NCBI GenBank assembly: GCA_914767715.1
Contig: OU612069.1
Location: 28,331,387-28,395,386 of the forward strand
Direction: 5' to 3'
Source of the DNA: Membranipora membranacea
Taxonomy: Eukaryota > Bryozoa > Gymnolaemata > Cheilostomatida > Membraniporidae
DNA length: 64,000 bases
A program made the translations under genes and the position numbers. The number at the start of each line of letters is the position of its first letter. Positions within the stretch are counted from its first letter, which is position 1. The notes beneath the pieces were generated by a model. That model searched no databases. It worked only from the letters and a program-made list of their open reading frames with translations, and was not told the origin of the DNA. Positions 10,610 to 23,389 of this stretch are shown in pieces.

Positions 10610-12596
10610 TTATCCATTTGCCATCTTTAGTTGCAGCCGCTTGATATTTTGTCGTGATATTGCTACTGAGGGATGTCTCTCACCCAACACACTCTCTGTG
10701 ATGGTCAGTGATTTGGTGTAGTAATTCATAGCTTGATCATATTCACCTATCCGTTTGTACACAATGGCCATGTTATTGTAGGAGATGGCTAAATTAGGAT
10801 GATTCTCACCTAAATTGCCCAGTTCGTTTTTGATGGCTTTGTGGTAATATTCCAGGCATTTATTATTGTCACCCTTTCTGCTGTACACTTCTGCTATGCC
10901 TGAGTACGAGTAAGCAACATTACGATGACCCTCACCTAACGTGTCCAGTTCAATCTGAAGTGACTTTTGGTAATAGTCCAAAGCTGTATCGATTTCCCCT
11001 TTCTTTATGTACGCATCAGCCATGTTATTGTAGGTGGCAGCCACATTAGGATGATTGTCACCTAGCAGTTCAATTTCTATTTTCAGTGATTTGTGGTAGT
11101 TTTCTAGAGCATTATCAAAGTCACCTTTATATCTGTAAACACTAGCTATACCACCAAATAAAGAGACCACATTACGGTGACTCTCGCCGTGTAAGTCGAG
11201 TTCTACGCGAAGAGCATTCTGATAATGGAGAAAAGCCTCATCATAGAATCCGAATGATCGCATCACATGGGCGCTATGTAGTATGAATAAAGTATTATCT
11301 GGAGCCTTCTTTGTGAAGAACTTTAACTGGTCGATATACCAGTTTCTCAGTCGATCCTTTATTTGCTGATTAACTCTTGAAAATCCCCCATCTGACTCCC
11401 TTATAGCTTTAAATATTAGCTCAAGATCAGAAGCTGATGTAGCTTGTGCTTTCTGGGCCTGGATATCAGACAAAGCCTGAACTACACAACTAGGATCTGT
11501 CAAGATACCCATTATCAGCTCTTTTACCTCCTTGCGAGGAATCTCCACCGATAACTTCACCTCGGAATCATCGATAGCATTGTGGATCTCAAACAGGCAC
11601 CACGCTCTGCGAATAGGGATCGGATCGTTCCAGGGTGAGAGGACAAGTAGTACCTGACCTATCTCTCTGATACTGTTACGAAATGTCGAGCTGAACCAGT
11701 CAAAATCTTTATTGATCACTTCATTTTGATTGTTTGTGAAAAGGTCAAACCAGAAATACGCATCAGGGTTTGTACTCGCATACTTCTCCATGACGTTTAC
11801 CACAACATCATAGAAGTTGTATCTCCACGCATGTGACACAAATACTGTGGCTTCAGATACGAGTGCTGAACCTGAATCTGGATCACTGACACCAACCAGT
11901 TTATTAATGTAAGGTTCATTTGTCCCTAATGTGTCGGGTTTGACTATTGTCCTGTTTATTTGGGATGTTGTGAGCTGCTCAGTTACGACTTGTGGATGAT
12001 CTTTGATGAACTTTCGAATAGCCAGTATATGAAGTCCCATAATTTTCTGCTTGCTCTCTGCAATTCACAACAAGAAGAATGCTTATTTATTACCAAACAG
12101 TGAACTATCAATACTGTACAAGTTAAGCCAAGAGTTACAAGAATATTTCCAACGTTCTTACAAGAAACCATATTCATACACAGACCTATAATGAGTTTAT
12201 TCATTATTATTTAATCAGAGATATGTTGAGTACAACCTGCTGATGCTAAGCTCTGCTGTGTTTGAGCTAAAGCAGATTCTTCCTCAGTTTCAGTCACTGG
12301 TGGTATGCTTGGGCTTTTGTCTGAAAATCACAAAAAGACGCATATAAACAGGGACCTGCAGGTACACCTAGGTTTGTATGGATCACATCATCAGTATCAT
12401 CGTGGTAAAGTTTTGACAGCTTACTAATTTTCAACAAATTGAAAAGTGTTTGAACTATGTTGCTTTGATTGCTGCAGGTTGGTTTAACCTGTTAGCTACC
12501 TATAATAAATATCAGTACTTAGGTTGTATAATTACCTGCTGGTTGATTTTGGGCTACTGGTGTTGAAGCTGCATACAGGCTCGATCCACATCCCAT
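10610..12596 (-). CDS. N-myristoylated TIR-like (SHAW) protein with C-terminal TPRs (3 exons, 530 aa)
   Basis: Exons: 12536-12596, 12237-12320 and 10610-12057, joined by two phase-1 introns. The product begins MGCGSS, a typical N-myristoylation plus palmitoylation signal, which also supports this start. A Glu/Ser-rich linker follows (about residues 22-50). A TIR-like domain at about 118-225 holds FVSHAW (121-126), YFWFDLF (149-155), VLLVLSPW and RAWCLFE. Glu205 of CLFE is where TIR NADases keep the catalytic Glu; activity here is inference. From about residue 310 to 520 there are about five 42-residue TPRs of kinesin-light-chain type (ALENYHKSL, GDNHPNVA, YNNMADAY), a protein-binding scaffold. 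It was probably a membrane-tethered signalling or innate-immunity adaptor. The ORF is intact. It could instead be named only as a TPR-repeat protein. Confidence 0.9.
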
Positions 12597-13548
12597 ATCT
12601 ACGGGTGTTTCAAGGTCACTACCACTCAGCTCAGTAGTTATAACCAGCTATAACTAGCTAATATACAGTGCAGTGCAATGTCATGTTATATTACCCATTG
12701 TTGTTGTTTATCCTGTTGCGTAGTTACTGGCTGAGTCTATTTATGCTCTCGATCAGCCTTATTTCTTCCTTTTGTTCAAATATTGAATGAGTAAATAATG
12801 TGAATGCTGTAAGCAATCAAAACAAAGCGATTTAATCAATATTCATTCACTATTTTGTATGTGTATAGTTGTCAAGTCAGTTATTGCTATTATTATATCA
12901 ATTCAATTATTATGAGAGTTTTTTTATTTGAGGCTACAATTGTGACAATTCATTGTTCCGGTCACAGTTATTCCTCAATATAAGTATATAAATTAGCTAA
13001 AATTATTGTTCAGCAACTGAACGGCCGTTTTTCCACCCTAAACTCCCAGAAAACAAACACTTTCCTATATTAGCATCAGATGTTTTGAAAATGGTGTCCT
13101 CACGTTGTGGTTCATGGTTGTGGTCGTGGTTGTGGTTCGCCCTTGCTGGTCTCTTTGTGAGACACTTTTCTGAGCGATGTGTGTAGAGTCACAAGCTAAG
13201 ATGGCGCAAACTTTTCCACTCAGTTTCCCTGAAAGATTGCTTTCATATATTGGAACAGTACTTCATGAGATATTTGTTGATGTTTGGTACAGGTTCTGTG
13301 GAGCTGATGAGAATGTTGTAACTCAGCTAAAATCATCCCAGATGCGCAGGAAAGTATGTCAAAAGATTCCTCAGACGATGATGAAAAAATGCAATATTAG
13401 TAACAAATATGAAAACTTTGTTACATGCTGCTTTAAAATGTCCTGATCCACAACCTAGTTGTAAGTAGGTGGTTCAGTTAATTGGTGCACTAATGCACAA
13501 TAGTGTTGATGTTCCATGGATCGCGCCCTGCCGCATTCTACAGACTAC
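12597..13548. other. Upstream region of the TIR-TPR gene, no gene seen
   Basis: AT-rich, with no confident exon. A plus-strand 89-codon frame at 13177-13446 has no splice context or domain signal, and I consider it chance. The core promoter of the TIR-TPR gene presumably lies just above 12596; I cannot identify its elements. Confidence 0.35.
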
Positions 13549-14148
13549 CGGAGGGTGTTGACCATGCTGGGGTTGATTCTTTATCCAGCTGTCTCTTCAA
13601 CCTTAATGTGGGCATATACCACCAGCCCTCCCTGATTTGAGCAGAACTTTGGATTATGATCATTTTCTTTGCTGTAATATGAATAAAATAAAAATGTTTT
13701 TAGACGAAGTTGGCAGAGCATTTGAGTGATATCAATCATGAAAAGATGACAGCCACTATAAGCGCTTGCAGCATAGTAGGTGTGATTTTTCCTGCCAGAT
13801 TTTTCTGCTTAAAATAAAACAGTAATACACTCCTGCTGCTGATATGTATGAATGTTGAAGCTGCACAGAAACATCCGAGTTTGATACATCATAACTGAGT
13901 CGAAACAAATAAAATATCTTATATTCATTTTTTGTAAATTTCTGTAGGTATTTAATCTGGCCTCACCTGCCAGCAAGCATGGCTTCAGTGAGACATGGTC
14001 ATAGCAAATATATTCACAAGATAGAACATTAAACAGCATTCCATCAGGGAAGGTGGGTATATCCCACCCTCCCTGGTTCAATATACGGAGCGACAATATG
14101 TCATACTCATGAATCAGTCCGTCTGTGTACTCAATACTCAGAGCAGCA
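13549..14148 (-). CDS. Weak two-exon gene fragment, unknown
   Basis: The exon at 13967-14148 has an acceptor (ATTTGATCCTTAG) and a strong donor (GGCAG|GTGAGG). It encodes 60 codons containing NQGGWDIPTFPDG and EYICYDHVSLKP. The exon at 13549-13671 begins after TTCATATTACAG, continues in frame for 40 codons (REGWWYMPTLRLK) and ends at CCG|GTAGTC. Both ends of the model are open, so it is partial. The nucleotide stretches coding GGWDIPT and GWWYMPT resemble each other (CAGGGAGGG...CCCAC), which hints at an internal duplication or a repeat-derived origin. I do not recognise a family. Confidence 0.3.
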
Positions 14149-14754
14149 CTAAGGATCAAATTATTACTCACACATTTTTAATTCTCATTGTCATGTCATT
14201 TAAAAAAAAAGCCTTCTGACCCGTGCCCTAGAGATATTTGTATAACAGGCGATTGATTGGTGAGGGAGTTGTCTGTTCTTATTGACCGAGTAGATAACTT
14301 CTGATCATTGAAAAATATTTTTTCTATAATATAATAAATCCTATTATCATCCAAGGAAATACATGATGTGGTATGGGGTAGTAGTTGTGTTGTGTGATAT
14401 TTCCTGCAATGTCAAAACGATATATTGGCCACATTATATTCATACTCTCCATTATTCTAATTTGGAGGTATGAAACTTTGGTGTTGTACGTTTCAAGAAA
14501 GACAAGACAGATAAGTTTAATTATAATCGCCTATTAATATGGTAGTTAAATTTCCGTTTCCCGGGGGGGGGGGGAAGGCAACCATATCATATGGAACTGG
14601 TTTGATATGCTGAGGTCTCATTGTTTACATTGTGGTATGTTGTTTCGATTAATATCATCATATGGTGCAGCACTAGGTAGTAGTATTTTGGTTACTGAGT
14701 ATTAGTTGATGTGGTGGACTGGTGAGTGATCTTCTCTTTAAGTCATGTCTTGTC

Positions 14755-14845
14755 TGGTGTTATGTTGGGGGAGGGTAGTGGTTTGAGACCGTACAGTTCA
14801 AAGAACAGGTGATTGACACCCATAGTGCTCAAAAACCCCCAGGAC
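14755..14845 (+). repeat. Dispersed repeat copy A
   Basis: GGGAGGGTAGTGGT, TGAGAC, then GATTGACACCC and later GACAATTTT recur in the same order and orientation at about 31268-31352. The copies are roughly two-thirds identical by eye. The family is unknown. Both copies lie within 1 kb of LINE remnants. Confidence 0.5.
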
Positions 14846-14984
14846 AATTTTGATTATTACTGATAGAGCGCATCCTGATGTTATAAGGATGAGTAGTTCC
14901 ATCTGCCGGGTTTTGTGATTATGAGGGTTGAGAGTTTGAGATGTGTGTGATTTGTGAGATTTCTTGGTTGATGTTGATTTTAAG

Positions 14985-15075
14985 TTTTTGTGGTATTTTG
15001 GTAGAATAAAGCCAGGTTAAATCCCTCGAGTCACGAGCGAGATTGAACAATTTTACACTTGATAACTTGAGAATT
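14985..15075 (-). mobile_element. Diverged tRNA-derived SINE-like copy 1
   Basis: GGTAGAATAAAGCCAGGTTA, AATCCCTCGAG and GAGATTGAAC match the order of motifs at 59095-59200 and partly at 32075-32140. On the minus strand these motifs place a degraded B-box-like stretch ahead of a body that contains GAGGGATT and a GGCTT segment. This copy is heavily diverged. Confidence 0.4.
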
Positions 15076-15449
15076 TCGTGCTTCAACCCAGTGAACAGGC
15101 CTTCGCTCTCTTTGAAAATACGATGCAACAGCTGGTAGCACAATCTTCATACTTCAAGCAGATAAAGCAGGGCAGAAATCACACTTTCAAACAATCCTGG
15201 ATGACAAAAAAAAATAAACAATTTAATCAAAAAGCGTAATGGGCTTCTTAAAAAATTTTTGATCAATGCTATAACAAGAAATTATTAAAAACATAGGAAT
15301 GTGGCGGCAAAGAGTATAAAAATTGCAAAGCATAAATTTTATCAGTAGAAATGTGACACAAAAAGTTCTGACCTGAACAAAAACGGGAGCTTGTCAACAC
15401 AGCTTTGAACAAAAAAGTTTGCCATAATGATACACCTGGCTGTGTGAAA

Positions 15450-17000
15450 TTTGACAACCAAAAAACATGAAATTGTTGGTAAACTAAATGAGTTTTTAAC
15501 CAAAGGTGAAAGCAATATTGCTGGCGAAATTCCTATTACTACCATTGGCCCTCTAAATTACTTTTCTGAGTATTCGCAAGACCTACCACCACCCTCTTTC
15601 TGCTTCCAAGAGATTTTTGATGAAATTACATCGAAAATTCGCTGAAAGTTGTCTACGAAGCTTGAGGGTACGACGGAATTTCAATAAAGCTTTTAAAAGA
15701 AAGCAGTACTACCTTGGCTCCTTCGTTGACATTTAGGGTTGATTTAATAGCAAAACATTCAGTCTTCCCTGACTGTCAAAACATTGCTTGTGTGCGCCCA
15801 TTACAAAAATAGGGACACAAGTCTGAATTGAATAACTATTGTCCTATCTCAATTCTGACTGCCACCCCAAAGATCATTGAAAAAGTTTTGACAGCTAAAC
15901 TTGGACCTCTCTTGGGAAAAACAACATTTTTACGATAGTCAACGCTGTTTCAGAGAAAAATTTGGTACAGCATCTGCAATACCGAAACTTGTATGGCAAT
16001 GCTATGCAAACCTGATGAGCGCAAAATAACTCAAGGGATATTTGTATTATGAAATTTTAACAAAAAAGCTTCATCTTCAAAACTTCACCAACGATGCTTG
16101 TGTTTTTCTGAAATCGTATCTTAGCAACCGTAAACAATGTGTTAGAATTATTATATTAGTGTTATCCGATATAAATATTTGAGTCCCACAGGGCTCTGTA
16201 TTGGGCCCGACCTTATTCATTATACTTATCAATGACCTTGTTAGTGCAGCCCCAATGTTTAATTACAATTATTTTGTTCGTAGACGATATCAACGCTTTC
16301 AGTACAGAGCCCACCCTATCGCAATCTAATTTGAGACACATTGGAAATTGTTGTCTCGCAAGTAGACTAATTTTGAATTATACAAAGATATATATATATA
16401 TTTCATTCAAAACGAAATTCTGTCAAATCCTAAGAACTTTATTTTGGAAATGGGAAACATCCACAAATTTTTTAGGAATTTTGCTTGATAATGCCATAAC
16501 ATTCAAATGCCATATTTCAAAACTTTGTCAAAAATTGAATGTCACCCTGCTCCTGATGCGTTGTGCCAGACCGTATTTAGATAAAAAAACTATGACCAGT
16601 CTGTATGATGCATATTTCTACCCCACCTTTTCTATGGGATCGGGTTTTATAGGCATGCTGCAGATTTTCATCTCAACCAAATTGACCTCCTCCAAAAAGC
16701 AGCTCTTAGAATTATCTTGAAAAATCCCCCTTGGTGTCATGTCATTACATATTTTGAAGAATAATGCCTATTGATAAGCTATTTAAATCTAATTTTTAAT
16801 TCGTTTTCACAAAGATAATTTTGACTATGAACTAGACGTTGAAAGAGCCCCCAAAACTTACACATGCTCAAATAAATTATTCCAGCCTAAGAGAACCACC
16901 AACTGCAGAGGGGAATGGTCACTGCTTGCCACTGGAGATAACCTCTGGAATGCATATCTCATGGGTGAGAAGGCAACAGAGCCTTCTTGTCTTTTATGAA
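15450..17000 (+). mobile_element. Decayed Jockey/CR1-type non-LTR retrotransposon pol
   Basis: Pieces of reverse transcriptase appear in order across three frames: YDGISIKLLK (about 15665), NNYCPISILT and PKIIEK (about 15830), SPTGLCIGP (about 16190), FVDDINAF with VDD replacing ADD (about 16275), TNFLGILLDNAITF (about 16480), then ARPYLDKKTM and FYPTF. A C-terminal LATGDNLWNAYL remnant lies at about 16930. Stops and frameshifts are frequent, so it is dead. The segment from about 16470 resembles the minus-strand fragment at 31479-31823, so both are copies of one family. Confidence 0.8.
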
Positions 17001-17575
17001 GGTTGGTATCTGCTCTGTGGGGTTCCTATGTTCAAAAGTCGGAGTTACTAGCTTGCCTGGGTGCTCGTATATGCAGAAGTTCCAAACTAGATTAATTGGA
17101 TGGTCACCATACTAGTTCCCGACTACATGACCATACCACTGCACTACTATTTTTTTAGTTGGTAATTTATGTCTGAATTTCAACTCTTACTGGATGCAGG
17201 AACCAAATAAAAATGCGTACCTTATATTCACTGCAAGCCTCACATTTTCTAGCCCCAAGAAGCAGAGGCTCGTAAATGCCTTTTGTATAATCTATTAACT
17301 AAAACTCCACATTACTTTACACACGACTGCAGTCTTTTATCACCAGACCAGACTTGTAGCTATTCAAGAATTTATATTATCTTTGGTGAGTTTTATAACT
17401 TTAATCACTATCGAGTATTAATCACATCAACTTGCTGTTTAAATCTTGCATAATTCTGACACTTAAGAGCTTTTCTGACTCAACATTGAATTTAATTATT
17501 GATATAATGTATTGTGTATTTAGGACATTAATATTGTTATTATAGGAGCTATAACAGGGCGCTACATAACTCAAA

Positions 17576-18500
17576 ATGCAGGGCGAAGCAGAGGACGAGT
17601 ACTTCGAAGTAAAATCAGGAGTTAGAAAGGGCTGCGTAATCTCTCCTCTGTCATGGCTAGAGACTACATAATGAAGCAAGTACAAGCGGCACATCGAACT
17701 GGACTCCGATGGAATCTTACAACCACGCTGAATTATCTAGCTTATGCAGACGATGTCGCGCTATTTTCTACAACACATGGAGGGATGAAAACAGTTACAG
17801 ACAAGCTCATAACAACAGCGAGTAAAGCGGGCTTGCACATCAATGAACAAAAAACAAAAGTTTTGAGGATTCATCGAGATGGAATGGGCCCTGCATCTAA
17901 CAACAATTTCAGTCAGCAACAAGCCACTGGAGTTTGTAGAAAACTTTTTGTATCTTGGTGCGAAAATTGATGCGTCTGGTGGTGCAGCAGCAGATGTCAA
18001 GAAACGCATAAACTGTGCAACTACAGCCTTATACAGAATGAACAAGGTGTGGAGATCAAGAAGTATGAGCAACCATCTCAAGTTCAAACTCTACAACTCG
18101 AACGTGGTGTCTGTTTTCCTCTATGGATGTGAAACATGGCGAATGACGAAAGTGGATATGGACAAACTGGAGGTATTTCACATGAGCTGCTGCCGTCGGA
18201 TATTGAAAATATATTGGTGGTCCAAAACTTCCAACTTGGACGTATGCGAACGCAGCTTGAAGAAACCAGTCTCTCAGCTCATAGAAGTTAGAAGATGGAG
18301 GTACCTAGGACACAGCCTAAGGAGGAAGAAATCTCTCCCTCACAGCAGTCTCGGGTGGGCCCCTGAGGGCACCCGAAGGAGAGGGCGACCCAAAGAGACT
18401 TTGTGAAGAACGGCGCTCAAACAGATGAAGGTACACAACATCAAGTCGTGGGCGGAGGCTGGCAAGATGGCGAGAGATCAGGAAAGATGGAAGGGATTCT
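17576..18500 (+). mobile_element. Truncated non-LTR retrotransposon pol (second LINE lineage)
   Basis: The 3' half of a pol ORF reads EVKSGVRKGCVISPL, a frame change, DYIMKQVQAA, YLAYADDVALFS (about 17735), then a second frame change to LEFVENFLYLGAKIDASGG. After that come LYGCETWRMTKVDMDKLE, SCCRRILKIYWW, RRWRYLGHSLRR and EGTRRRGRPKE. The last part (MKVHNIKSWAEAG) sits after a stop at about 18404. The RRWR-GH-RR and RRRGRPKETW signatures are common at the C-terminus of RTE- or I-type animal LINEs. I cannot fix the clade. At least two frameshifts and one stop make it inactive. Confidence 0.82.
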
Positions 18501-18705
18501 GACACAATACTCCACTAGAAGTTCTGCAACATAATTCAAGTAAGTCAAGATATAACTCAAATCAATTTATGACTATCAATATCCATCCAAGCCAATATAA
18601 TCTACACCCTTTATCTTTTGGTGGTTGGAATAACCAATAATTGTAAGTCTGGATTTTTACACATTGTCAATGTTATTTTAATATCGACGATAATACTTCA
18701 TTCTC

Positions 18706-19705
18706 AGAGGCACCAAGTTTATTTTTCATATACGTCAATGATCTTTTATCCTACACATTACATTCCATGACATTTGCCTACGCTGATGATACAGTTTTCG
18801 TATCAAAATCTGACAACTTTGATACACTTAATGATTTATGTGATACTGAACTACACTTGATAGAAAGTTGGTGTAAGAATAATAGGATGTTGTTAAACAT
18901 AAAAAAATCTCACTATATGCTTGTACAACCCTCTCATAGAGCCACATCTCTAGATTTAGATCTAAAAATTAACCATAAAAAACTAAACCGAAATGCCAAT
19001 ACCAAACTCCTTGGTTTTACTTTGAATGGCTCATTGACATGGGACGATCATGTAGACCAGATTTGCACCAAAATAAACGAAATTTTGGCATCATTCGAGA
19101 AAGGCAGGGGATTACTAGATAGTAAATCATCTCGTAACTTTTATTTCCAGTATGTATTTTGTCATATGATATATGGCATCCGCATATATGGCAACCTATC
19201 ACCACAATATATTCTTGAAAGAATATGCTTGCTCCAAAAGAGGGCTTTCCGCCTAATAGCAAATGTCAACCACATACCATATCATCTAATACATACAAGA
19301 GATTTACATACATCTCTTGGTCTGATTCCTTTTCCTCTCCTTGCTGGTCATTTCACCTGTATTTTTGGTTTTCAAATTTTGCATTTGATTGCACCTGACT
19401 TTCTTTTGGAAGGATTTATTCCAGCCAGCTCTAAAACCTTTTTTAGAGACAAATACCTATTACATTATCACACTGATCAATTAAGACAAAAAATCACTAC
19501 AACTTTTAACTCTTTACCAATTCAGATACGCTCAGCAACCGCAAACTTACTCATTTTAAACAGCAACTATCAAAGCACTTAATATCCTATTAATTCTTAT
19601 TACTTGAGTATTTTTTCTTTTTCTCTCCGCTTAAGTTTTTTCTTTTTTATTCTGTCATTGCATGAAAAACATTCCTAAAGATGATGTAGAATGACAATAA
19701 AAGTA
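18706..19705 (+). mobile_element. 5'-truncated non-LTR retrotransposon (third LINE lineage) with AATAAA 3' end
   Basis: An open frame from about 18706 to 19582 starts inside the RT palm (APSLFFIYVNDLL), then gives TFAYADDTVFVS, CKNNRMLLNIKKSHYML, TKLLGFTLNGSLTWDDHV and LLQKRAFRLIANV, ending LNSNYQST. The upstream half is missing, as expected of abortive target-primed insertion. A pyrimidine-rich 3' UTR and AATAAA at about 19693 follow the stop. This fragment is intact over about 290 codons, so it is younger than its two neighbours. Confidence 0.85.
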
Positions 19706-20416
19706 TATATATAACATTGTTTCAGCGTCATTAACCCCAAGTTTGTCATTCACACATGACTAAGGTTGCATAATCGGCCAAAGTATTGGCAGTAAAAAAG
19801 CATCCCTCAAACAATGAGAGTTAGCTCTCTCATCCTTTAATACCCACAATATTCATGATGTCATCTTGGATAGTTAGGCTGAATAAACGTGCTGATAATT
19901 AGTGATATCTCAGACTTTCCCAGAAACAGTGTATTATTCTCAGGGTAACTTTGAAAAAATTTAAGCAGATTTTGAGTAGCACTGCAACATGTCATCAAAA
20001 ACCCTTTGCAATGCACTGAAAAAAGGGGAATTTCGTCAATGCCAAGGAGTTAAATTAACAATTCAAAACATAGTTACTATTAATACAACAGATTTCAAAA
20101 TGCAAACTGATTTATGAAGCGCTGCAACCTTTTCTTTATATCACAGTGCGTTTGCATATGGACACAATTAAAACCGCACCCACCAAAGATTAAACCACAC
20201 CCACTGAGGACCGATACACACCAATCAGCACTACATTAAAGAGCTTATTGTCACCCCTATAACTCTAGTTCTTGTACACCTTAAAATCATTCGGAAACAA
20301 TTTCACATTTATCTACACCCCTGATAAGCAGCTTTACTCTGTGAAGTTGCTCAAAAACTTTTGAAAAATTGGTTTTTATTTGCCTGTCTGACCTCATTCT
20401 AAGTCAGTATAGCAAT
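19706..20416. other. Intergenic, no gene seen
   Basis: AT-rich sequence between the LINE cluster and the gene at 20417. It contains a patch with repeated CCACACCCACTGAG-type motifs near 20175-20205. No exon was recognised. Confidence 0.35.
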
Positions 20417-21703
20417 ATGGCGGCTGCCTTCAATTATGAGCGAAATCAGTATGGGATAAAAGACACAGGCAGTAAAGCGACGGTACCGGACTCGGACAGG
20501 GCACATCTTATGTATTATTTTGACTGTAAGTACATATTTGAATTTCATTTAATGACAGGGCAGGCAACCTTATCAATTATCTATGTTTTCATTCTGAGCT
20601 ATCCACAGGCACAACAGCCACACATGAACAACACCAATTATGTGTGTGGTGTTATTCCCCACCCAGTATTGACGCCGTTGTCTGTTCCTTACAAAAATGA
20701 TGGTATTGAATTGATTGAATCGTATTCTAAATTTCGCATGAAGGTATCTGCAGTGTGCTTCCTGGATTAGCCGATTCACAGGAGATGAGAAGGCTTCGTA
20801 ATTATAAATCACATCGGAGCCTTTCAAACGAGGAGGAATTGTCCTTAATAAGAATATGTGACGCTCTTGACCCAGATGATCTGACCGGTATGCTATTTTC
20901 TTCGTATCAATAAAATGATGTCTAACTCGCTTTGGACTGATAGGACCTAATTATCAATGCCATTAGTTTATCGAGCAGAAAAATGACAGTTTTGAGAAAA
21001 ATTTCAAAATAATTCCATTTGCAAGGTGTTATGTAATAAGATACTCCTGGTCTATGAAATCACTAGGAGTCCAAATAACATTGATATTGCCAAGCACTGT
21101 GGTTCTTTCCTTGGAGCTATACTTATATTCAAAGGATACATTTATTACTCTGCTACAAAAAGAAGCTAGTATTAACTGCTTATCAGCGCACTAGAGAATT
21201 TTGATCTTAAGTTAACCTCTCATCAACATAAAAATCTAGGATTTATTCATTGTATAAAAATTTCTTCCCTTGAATTGTGCCTGTCATCATCAATCTTTCC
21301 TTTTATTTTTGATTAAGGTATATGTATGTATAAAGTCAATGGACAAATTGCCGGACGTGACAATAAATTCTTGGAGTTGAGTCATGAGACTACAAGATTG
21401 ACTGGGATCATTGCTGGTAGAAGTGTGATGGTAGCAGGACAATCAAGGAGGGTAACCAAGATTATGCTCTATAATCAGAAATGGGTTAGCCGATACTACT
21501 ACGCATCCTATAATGCGCTTATGAGTAAGATTCTCTAGGTTTATAGATATTTCCATTTGATTTTGTTCCAGTATGTTTTTCCAGTACGTATGCTTTTGCC
21601 TGTTACCTTGACCTGGAGGTCGGGTTATGTTATTAACAGATAATCGCAGATAAAATTTCACATTGTAGGAGCGAGACAATCCCAGACCTGCACAATCCTC
21701 TGA
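20417..21703 (+). CDS. Unknown small protein, 4-exon model (155 aa)
   Basis: Exons 20417-20525, 20771-20887, 21318-21524 and 21669-21703 join with three phase-1 introns (468 nt). The start AATATGGCGGCTGCC has a good context and gives MAAAFNYERNQYGIKD. The donor GACT|GTAAGT is strong. Later segments include SNEEELSLIRICDALDPDDL and RDNKFLELSHETTRLTGIIA. No domain is recognised. A segment at 20610-20757 (VPYKNDGIELIESY) is also open after an acceptor (CTATCCACAG) but fits only in the wrong phase, or reaches a stop after about 30 codons, so it may be an alternative exon. Exons 1 and 3 look real; exons 2 and 4 are less sure. Confidence 0.42.
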
Positions 21704-23380
21704 CCGTCATCTCTACTTTACACTGATGAAGAAAGCTTTTCTATTATTGATAGACTAATCAAGTTGTTCCTAACAGCTGGACAGCAAGTACTTCAAAATT
21801 TGCCATGCATTTAACCAGGTTTATTATTAAGCTCTAAACTTTCCTGTTATATAAGTCACCTGTATCCTGCTCCCTTTGACCAGGAAAACTTGAAACTTAT
21901 CATGCTCACAAATAATCAGTAATTGATCAATGATTTTGATTTAGTTAGCTGTTTTAATTTGCGATTCTTTGTTTTACTTCAGATAAAGTTTTCAACTAAA
22001 TAAAAGTTTTTTCACTTGATTGTGTAAATATGCCAAGTGTTCTTTGTGCATGATTGAATAGAGAACAAGGAAAATTTGATTCTTAAGTTAAGGCTGATGA
22101 ATAAGATCATATTCGATAATTAAAGTTTTACCTCCTATCATAATGCAATGACTATGTTATCAAAATTGTTGCATTTTGCTATCCCATATATAGCACATTT
22201 GAAATTGCTATGAGCCGGTGCGCACCAAACATGATGATGGCTTAGTTATTAATTGTTTGTCCTCAATGTAATGATTTAATGCAAGTAACGTTTCTATGTT
22301 ATTACGACTAAGCACCCTATGATACTTACAACACAAAGATTTCCTCATAGGAGGCTAGGCCAGGATTACCATCTGTACTCATTTTCATAAGCCCTGGGCC
22401 CTGAGCCAAGATTTCAATGAGTTAACAACATTGTACATATACTACATTGTACTACTTCAATATCTAACAAATTTCTAGACTAGTGCAGTTTGTCTCACTG
22501 CTCCAGGTTAGCCATTACTAATTTTTAATGAACATAAACGACCCCTGCAATTAAAGTCAACTTAAAGTTTTTGATTATGATTATTAGATCATCCAGAAAG
22601 ACAATCTAAATCTAACGACCAGAAGTTACCTGGCCATGTCTGTATATTGCTGGCCAGTGAGGAATACTAGAGTATTACTAACATTTAAAGTAAGGACATT
22701 GTATCCTTCGTTTTCTTACACATTGAATATGATTTGTTCGCTGGGATTTGTATAGCTCAGACATTAGTTGTTTTATAAACAACTCACTGTGTTCACATTC
22801 ATTATGAGGAAGTATCTGCATAGTGTTGAAAACAATTCCCACAAATAAGTAAACTTGTTATTATAATGCTGCCAATAATCACTATTTTAGGTATGAATCA
22901 ATGATTTTGATTTAGTTAGCTGTATGGATGTCCTTTGTTTAGCTTAGATGTGTTACTTTCCTCTTAATCTCAATTATTCTTGCTGATTGTACCAACTGAC
23001 CAGGCGTTCCTTGATAATCGAGCATAACAGCGAAGCAAGAAAGCTTTCCTTTTTAATTCAGTTGCCAAGTTTTCACCAATTATCATAACTAAATAAATGT
23101 GCTAATCAATGTAGTTGGAGTCGGTGACCCTACGGGAAGGCATTTCAACCTAACAAGCCCACATTGCCACACATGACGGTAATAAAAATGCAGTAATCAT
23201 TACCATCAAATTTGCAAAAAAAAACGTTTGCCTTACCTGGGGGCAATTTTCAGCAGCACTTGTCCAAAAACCTTCTCTGGGACGGAAAGCATAGAATATT
23301 TTGTGTATAGATTCTTTATGAAGCTTCATAGGCTGGTGGCTAGAGTGATCTATCTCTTCATTTTTTTTGACAACCTGAAA
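21704..23380. other. Intergenic, no gene seen
   Basis: AT-rich and without coding signals. The 27-nt string that starts ATCAATGATTTTGATTTAG occurs at about 21927 and again at about 22888, with weaker similarity around it. This suggests an old short duplication. Confidence 0.35.
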
Positions 23381-23389
23381 ATTTTGACT

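Noticed and set aside
13177-13446. 89-codon plus-strand gene
   Set aside because: No recognisable domain, no splice partners and no poly(A) signal nearby; most likely a chance frame.
21927-22914. 27-nt repeated string as LTR pair
   Set aside because: Similarity does not extend enough and no pol lies between the copies.
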